The translations under genes were made by a program, and so were the position numbers. DNA of 13,145 nucleotides from Betaproteobacteria bacterium UBA2293 (GTDB lineage: Bacteria > Pseudomonadota > Gammaproteobacteria > Burkholderiales > Rhodocyclaceae): NCBI GenBank assembly GCA_002345845.1, contig DDWF01000314.1:1-13145 (forward strand). The letters are read 5' to 3'. Under the pieces are notes generated by a model. That model ran no database searches and was not told the DNA's origin. It worked only from the letters and a program-made list of their open reading frames with translations. Positions 6,323 to 13,145 of this stretch are shown here, piece after piece (the first letter of the stretch is position 1; every line of letters starts with the position of its first letter).

Positions 6323-7192
6323 TCAGCGTCCGCGTAGCGCCTCGCGGCGGGCCAGGCCGAGCTTGGTCGAACGTTCCATCTTGTGCACGAAGGCCGGGAA
6401 ATCGAGGCCGAACTTGGCGCGCAACTCCTTGGCGTAGTTGTGCAGCCAGCGCCAGCGCGGCTCAAACCAGTGTTCCTTGAAGGCGTACAGCACGTGGTTG
6501 CCGTCGTCCGGCACCGAGATGACGATGACCTGGTCGTCGAAGACGTGCATCGCCTCGCCGATCAGGCCGGCGTAGGTGTCCTTTTCGCCGGCCAGGTTGA
6601 TGACCAGTACGCCGTTGCCGGCAAGTTTGGCGAAGGCGTTCTCGAAGAATTCGCGATTGGCCAGGCTAGGGGCGAAGCCGGTCTTGTCGAAGGCGTCCAC
6701 CAACAGCACGTCAATGCCTTTTTCGGCCTGCCCGATGAATTCGGCGCCATCGGCCTGCAGGACTTCCAGGCGCGGGCCGTCTGCCGGCAGCAGGAAGGTG
6801 TCGCGGAAGGCAATCACGTTGGGGTCGAGTTCGACGGCAGTCAGCTGTGTGCCGGGCATGCGGTGGTAGCAGAACTTGATCAGCGAGCCGCCGCCGAGGC
6901 CGATCAGCACGATGCGTTTTGGCCGCGGATGGAACAGTAGGAAGGCCATCATCTTCTGCGTGTAGCGGATGGCCAGGTCGTTGGGCGCCTTCAACGACAT
7001 CTCGCTCTGCATCAGGCGGACATTGAAGTACAGGAAGCGCGATTTGCCGTCATCGACGACGAAGGGCTTCGGGTAGCTTTCGTCGAGCAACTGGGCGCGC
7101 AGTTCGCCGGCGCGGGCCCAGGCTGGTTCGTGCAGCAGGATGGTGCCCGTTTCGTTCTCGAACGGGCTGGGCAGTTCGTAGAGCTGGCTCAA
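6323..7192 (-). CDS. Spermidine-synthase-like methyltransferase-fold protein
   Basis: This 289-residue protein has the Rossmann fold of spermidine synthases and SAM methyltransferases. Motif I is IGLGGGSL (97-104), followed by the acidic ribose-binding VELDP (120-124), then ADGAEF (147-152) and DVLLVDAFD (161-169). A beta-rich N-terminal part includes FLYFNVRLMQSEM (53-65), which corresponds to the substrate-side QSxM stretch of the family. Where true SpeE has an Asp-Pro active-site segment, this protein reads DAFDKTG, so aminopropyl transfer is doubtful. The substrate is unknown. The only start giving the full domain is TTG at 7192, with no good ribosome site; it lies 9 bases after the in-frame stop of prmB, suggesting re-initiation. 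It is the last gene of the dapC-to-here operon, and its stop is one base from the convergent lipoprotein stop, with no terminator visible between. Confidence 0.8.
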   Translation of the reverse strand: MSQLYELPSPFENETGTILLHEPAWARAGELRAQLLDESYPKPFVVDDGKSRFLYFNVRLMQSEMSLKAPNDLAIRYTQKMMAFLLFHPRPKRIVLIGLGGGSLIKFCYHRMPGTQLTAVELDPNVIAFRDTFLLPADGPRLEVLQADGAEFIGQAEKGIDVLLVDAFDKTGFAPSLANREFFENAFAKLAGNGVLVINLAGEKDTYAGLIGEAMHVFDDQVIVISVPDDGNHVLYAFKEHWFEPRWRWLHNYAKELRAKFGLDFPAFVHKMERSTKLGLARREALRGR

Positions 7193-7201
7193 GCCGGCAG
7201 C

Positions 7202-10415
<3,214 letters not shown>

Positions 10416-10442
10416 GGCAAGACCTTCGTTAGGTGGGATGAC

Positions 10443-11258
10443 TTAGGCGCGCAGCAGTTCGTTGATGCTGGTCTTCGAGCGCGTCTGCGCATCGACCTTC
10501 TTGACGATGATCGCCGCGTACAGGCTGTACTTGCCGCCATCCTTCGGCAGGTTGCCGCTGATGACGACCGAGCCCGGCGGGATCTTGCCGTAGCTGATTT
10601 CGCCGGTTTCGCGGTCGTAGATTGGCGTGCTCTGGCCGATGTAGACACCCATCGAGATGACGGAATTTTCGCCGACGATGACACCTTCGACCACTTCCGA
10701 ACGGGCGCCGATGAAACAGTTGTCTTCGATGATCACCGGGCCGGCCTGGATCGGTTCGAGCACGCCGCCAATGCCGACGCCGCCGGAGAGGTGCACGTTC
10801 TTGCCGATCTGGGCGCAGCTACCGACGGTGGCCCAGGCGTCGACCATGGTGCCTTCATCGACGTAGGCGCCGATGTTGACGAAGGAGGGCATCAGCACGG
10901 CGTTCTTGGCGATGAACGAACCCTTGCGGGCGAAGGCGCCGGGCACGACGCGGAAGCCGCCGGCCTTGAACTGCTCTTCGGTCCAGCCCTGGAACTTGGT
11001 GTCGACCTTGTCGTAGAAACGGACGTCGCCGGCTTCCTGGACGCGGTTGTCGCGGGTGCGGAAGGACAGCAGCACGGCCTTCTTGGCCCACTGGTTGACC
11101 ACCCATTCGCCGTTGATCTTCTCGGCGACGCGGATCTTGCCGCTGTCGAGATCGCCGATCACGGATTCGATGATCTTGATCGCGTCAGTGGATTGGGTGG
11201 TCAGCTCGGTACGGCGTTCCCACAGGTCGTCGATGGTGGCTTGCAGCGGATGGCTCAT
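10443..11258 (-). CDS. dapD: 2,3,4,5-tetrahydropyridine-2,6-dicarboxylate N-succinyltransferase DapD
   Basis: This 271-residue trimeric acyltransferase transfers succinyl from succinyl-CoA to tetrahydrodipicolinate, committing the pathway to the succinylase route of diaminopimelate synthesis. A helical N-terminal domain (1-60, [16 protein letters not shown]) is followed by the left-handed beta-helix of hexapeptide repeats (about 105-235). Within it [20 protein letters not shown] (135-154) and GGVLEP mark the active site, with D140 and E188 at the expected catalytic positions. The frame is open to 11342, but ATG 11258 is chosen: it gives the family length (E. coli 274) and the typical MSHPLQ start, and it leaves a 16-base gap after dapC. 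The upstream extension would overlap dapC and is low complexity. Confidence 0.97.
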   Translation of the reverse strand: MSHPLQATIDDLWERRTELTTQSTDAIKIIESVIGDLDSGKIRVAEKINGEWVVNQWAKKAVLLSFRTRDNRVQEAGDVRFYDKVDTKFQGWTEEQFKAGGFRVVPGAFARKGSFIAKNAVLMPSFVNIGAYVDEGTMVDAWATVGSCAQIGKNVHLSGGVGIGGVLEPIQAGPVIIEDNCFIGARSEVVEGVIVGENSVISMGVYIGQSTPIYDRETGEISYGKIPPGSVVISGNLPKDGGKYSLYAAIIVKKVDAQTRSKTSINELLRA

Positions 11259-11274
11259 GAGGGGTTCTCTCTGA

Positions 11275-12465
11275 TTACAGTTGTTGGGCGAATTGACGGA
11301 TACGGCGGGTCGCTTCGAGGCATTCGTCGAGCGACGCGACAAGCGCGATGCGGATGAAATTGGCGCCCGGGTTCACGCCCTGCGACTCGCGGGCGAGGAA
11401 GCTGCCGGGCAGGACCACGACATTATAGTGTTCGAGCAGGCCGCGGGCGAACTCGGTATCGGCCACTGGCGTCTTCGCCCACAGGTAGAAACTGGCGTCC
11501 GGCATGCCGGTGCCGAGCACTTCGGCGATCAGCGGCGTACAGGCGGCGAACTTCTCGCGGTACTGGTCGCGGTTGCCGAGCACGTGGGCCTCGTCGTTCC
11601 AGGCGGCTATCGACGCCGTCTGCACCGGCGGGGCCATGGCGCATCCCTGGTAAGTGCGGTAAAGCAGGAATTTCTTCAGGATTGCCGCGTCGCCGGCGAC
11701 GAAGCCGGAGCGCATGCCCGGCACATTGGAGCGTTTCGACAGGCTGGAGAACATCACCAGTCGCTCGTTGCTGCGGCCGAGCAATTTCGCCGCCTGCAGA
11801 CCGCCAATCGGCGGGTTGGCCTCGTCGAAATAGATTTCCGAGTAGCACTCGTCGGAGGCAATGATGAAACCGTACTTGTCGGACAGGGCGAACAGCGTCC
11901 GCCAGTCGTCCAGCGACAGCACCTTGCCGGTCGGGTTGCCCGGCGAGCAGACGTAGAACAACTGCACGCGCGCCCACTCGGCGTCGGAGAGCTGGCCGTA
12001 GTCGAAGGCGAAAGCATTTTCCGGCAGGTTGTTCAGGAAGCGCGGTTCAGCGCCCGACAGGTAGGCCGCCCCTTCATAGATCTGATAGAACGGATTGGGG
12101 CTGACGACGATGGGCACTTGGCCGCGGCTCGGGTCGATCACCGTCTGGGCAAAGGAAAACAGCGCCTCGCGCGACCCGTTGACCGGCAGGATCTCGGTTT
12201 CCGGATTCAGTTCCAGCCCGTAGCGCCGGCCGCACCAGGCGGCGATGGCCTGGCGCAGGGCCGGCACGCCCTGGGTCGTCGGATAGTTGGCCAGCCCCTT
12301 CAGGCCCCCAGCCAGCGCCTCCATGATGAAAGCCGGTGTCGCATGCTGCGGCTCGCCGATGGAGAGCTTGATTTCCTTGAGTTGCGGATTCGGCGTCACG
12401 CCGGCAAACAGGGCGCGCAGCTTTTCGAAAGGGTAGGGCTGGAGTTGGGCGAGATGCGGATTCAC
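11275..12465 (-). CDS. dapC: Succinyldiaminopimelate aminotransferase DapC
   Basis: This 396-residue fold-type I PLP aminotransferase makes N-succinyl-LL-diaminopimelate from N-succinyl-2-amino-6-ketopimelate with glutamate. Visible marks are [11 protein letters not shown] (34-44), the substrate loop YPTTQG (61-66), CSPGNPTGK (173-181, N177), SDECYSE with the PLP-nitrogen Asp (D205), and the Schiff-base lysine K244 in [15 protein letters not shown]. The C-terminal NFIRIALV supplies the carboxylate-binding Arg. The start is a GTG; the resulting [19 protein letters not shown] is the usual DapC opening, and no ATG is available nearby. The ribosome site is weak. It is the promoter-proximal gene of the operon, 16 bases ahead of dapD. 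Confidence 0.94.
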   Translation of the reverse strand: MNPHLAQLQPYPFEKLRALFAGVTPNPQLKEIKLSIGEPQHATPAFIMEALAGGLKGLANYPTTQGVPALRQAIAAWCGRRYGLELNPETEILPVNGSREALFSFAQTVIDPSRGQVPIVVSPNPFYQIYEGAAYLSGAEPRFLNNLPENAFAFDYGQLSDAEWARVQLFYVCSPGNPTGKVLSLDDWRTLFALSDKYGFIIASDECYSEIYFDEANPPIGGLQAAKLLGRSNERLVMFSSLSKRSNVPGMRSGFVAGDAAILKKFLLYRTYQGCAMAPPVQTASIAAWNDEAHVLGNRDQYREKFAACTPLIAEVLGTGMPDASFYLWAKTPVADTEFARGLLEHYNVVVLPGSFLARESQGVNPGANFIRIALVASLDECLEATRRIRQFAQQL

Positions 12466-12494
12466 GGCGGCAGGGTCGATGACTGAAAGGCGGG

Positions 12495-12500
12495 ATTATC
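12495..12500 (-). promoter_or_regulatory. Possible -10 box of the dapC operon promoter
   Basis: The minus strand reads GATAAT here (five of six to TATAAT), in the context AGCGATAATCCC, 29 bases ahead of the dapC GTG. No good -35 lies 16-18 bases upstream. It is the best promoter candidate in the 137-base spacer between the deaminase gene and dapC. Confidence 0.3.
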
Positions 12501-12552
12501 GCTGAAAACGGGGAAGGCGCCGTGCCGGGACTGTGCCATTAGATGGAGGAGG

Positions 12553-12575
12553 GCGGACGCAGCGGCTCTGTCCGC
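12553..12575. repeat. Inverted repeat downstream of the guanine deaminase gene
   Basis: GCGGAC at 12553-12558 pairs with GTCCGC at 12570-12575 around an 11-base loop, 28 bases past the stop of the deaminase gene. Position suggests a terminator separating it from dapC, but on the minus strand the hairpin is followed by CCTCCTCC, not a U-run, so an intrinsic terminator is doubtful. Confidence 0.3.
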
Positions 12576-12602
12576 AGCCTGACAAAAAACTGGCCGGATT
12601 GC

Positions 12603-13076
12603 TCAATAGGGCGTGCGTTGCGGATTGGCCGCCCAAGCCTGCATCGGTTCCAGTGCCCCCGGCAGCGGCCGATGCTCCATGGAGATGCTACGTTCGGCGA
12701 AGCCGCGGGCCAATTCGTCGTACAACTCGTCGTCGCAGAAGCCGATGGCCGCCGCTTCGGCGCGGCTGTTGGCAAAGACGATGCGGCCGATTCGTGCCCA
12801 ATAGGCGGCGGAGAGGCACATCGGGCAGGGTTCGCTGGAGGCGTAGAGGGTGCAGTCGCTCAGGTGGAAGTGGCCGAGGGCGGCACAGGCCATGCGGATG
12901 GCGGCGATTTCGGCATGGGCGGTGGGGTCCTTGCTGCCGACGACGCGGTTCCAGCCTTCGCCGATGATCTTGCCGTCGTGCACGATGACGGCGCCAAACG
13001 GGCCGCCATCGCCTTTTTGGCTGCCCTGGCTGGCCAGTTCGATGGCGCGGGCGAGGAAGATGTCATCCGGATTCAT
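12603..13076 (-). CDS. guaD: Guanine deaminase, cytidine-deaminase fold
   Basis: This 157-residue zinc enzyme probably converts guanine to xanthine in purine salvage or catabolism. The substrate-loop GGPFGAVIV (24-32), zinc and proton-shuttle motif TAHAE (H54, E56) and the second zinc motif EPCPMC (C84, C87) are intact. The match extends along the whole length of the Bacillus GuaD type (about 156 residues), including YWARIGRIVFA after the zinc site, FQAW-like MQAW (145-148) and a C-terminal Tyr (157), the residue that reaches into the partner active site in that family. The tRNA deaminase TadA has the same zinc motifs but lacks the GGPFGAV loop and this tail. Some betaproteobacterial members also act on triazines such as ammeline, so substrate range is open. 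It is transcribed towards dapC but separated by 137 bases, so probably its own unit. Confidence 0.87.
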   Translation of the reverse strand: MNPDDIFLARAIELASQGSQKGDGGPFGAVIVHDGKIIGEGWNRVVGSKDPTAHAEIAAIRMACAALGHFHLSDCTLYASSEPCPMCLSAAYWARIGRIVFANSRAEAAAIGFCDDELYDELARGFAERSISMEHRPLPGALEPMQAWAANPQRTPY

Positions 13077-13115
13077 TAGCGGCGCACCGGGAAGGCTGTC
13101 GATACGGTCGATGCT

Positions 13116-13121
13116 ATCATA
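13116..13121 (-). promoter_or_regulatory. Possible -10 box ahead of the guanine deaminase gene
   Basis: The minus strand reads TATGAT (five of six to TATAAT), 39 bases before the ATG at 13076. The -35 position would fall inside the GC-rich hairpin at the window edge and does not match the consensus, so support is weak. Confidence 0.25.
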
Positions 13122-13123
13122 CG

Positions 13124-13143
13124 GCCCCCAACGTGGCGGGGGC
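13124..13143. terminator. GC-rich hairpin at the right window edge, possible terminator
   Basis: GCCCCC at 13124-13129 pairs with GGGGGC at 13138-13143 around the loop AACGTGGC. On the plus strand it is followed by TT and then the window ends, so a T-run may continue outside. No plus-strand gene leads into it here. It could end transcription of a gene beyond the edge or be a leader structure upstream of the deaminase gene. Confidence 0.4.
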
Positions 13144-13145
13144 TT

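Noticed and set aside
11259..11342. 28-residue N-terminal extension of DapD
   Set aside because: It would overlap the end of dapC and lacks similarity to the family; MSHPLQ at 11258 is the standard start.
11281..12486. Plus-strand 401-codon frame opposite dapC
   Set aside because: It mirrors dapC almost exactly; dapC has all PLP enzyme residues, and the mirror has none of any known family.
12603..13076. tRNA adenosine deaminase TadA as the identity of the deaminase
   Set aside because: The zinc motifs are shared, but the GGPFGAV loop, overall length and C-terminal Tyr match the guanine deaminase type instead.

Overview
The window looks like chromosome from a GC-rich betaproteobacterium, most likely Rhodocyclales (Dechloromonas/Azonexus/Accumulibacter-like). 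The grounds are three: an exosortase-type epsD-epsE-epsF exopolysaccharide cluster, a pilU gene inside a dapC-dapD-pilU-dapE-prmB string, and a histone-like Lys/Ala/Pro-rich protein of a type seen in betaproteobacteria. The taxonomic call comes from gene content and recognised families, not from a database search.

Layout. (1) Positions 1-1878, minus strand: the start of epsF (cut by the window edge), epsE (outer-membrane polysaccharide export protein) and epsD (lipoprotein of the SurA/PpiC peptidyl-prolyl isomerase type), tightly spaced and read epsD to epsF. (2) 2115-3674, plus strand: a CYTH-CHAD protein (triphosphate tunnel fold plus polyphosphate-binding helical domain). It converges on a minus-strand gene (3716-4234) for an H1-like protein with a C-terminal ribbon-helix-helix-like domain; an 8-bp GC-rich hairpin separates the two. 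(3) 4254-4616: the wreck of a tyrosine integrase (only its C-terminal GH...Y box survives). A TA-rich palindrome and tandem repeat in front of the histone-like gene looks like an operator. (4) 4655-6321, plus strand: pepD (dipeptidase) overlapped by a tiny Gln-rich lipoprotein gene. (5) 12465-6323, minus strand: dapC, dapD, pilU, dapE, prmB and a spermidine-synthase-like gene as one compact operon with two ATGA overlaps. (6) 13076-12603, minus strand: a cytidine-deaminase-fold guanine deaminase.

How the genes work together. dapD, dapC and dapE are three consecutive steps of the succinylase route to meso-diaminopimelate/lysine. pilU (type IV pilus retraction ATPase) and prmB (uL3 glutamine methyltransferase) share their transcript without an obvious metabolic link. 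epsDEF belongs to the envelope export machinery of a Wzx/Wzy-type polysaccharide. The most thought-provoking part is 2115-4616: a polyphosphate-linked CHAD protein facing a polycationic, possibly self-regulated DNA-binding protein next to an integrase scar. Everything else is well-ordered housekeeping sequence.
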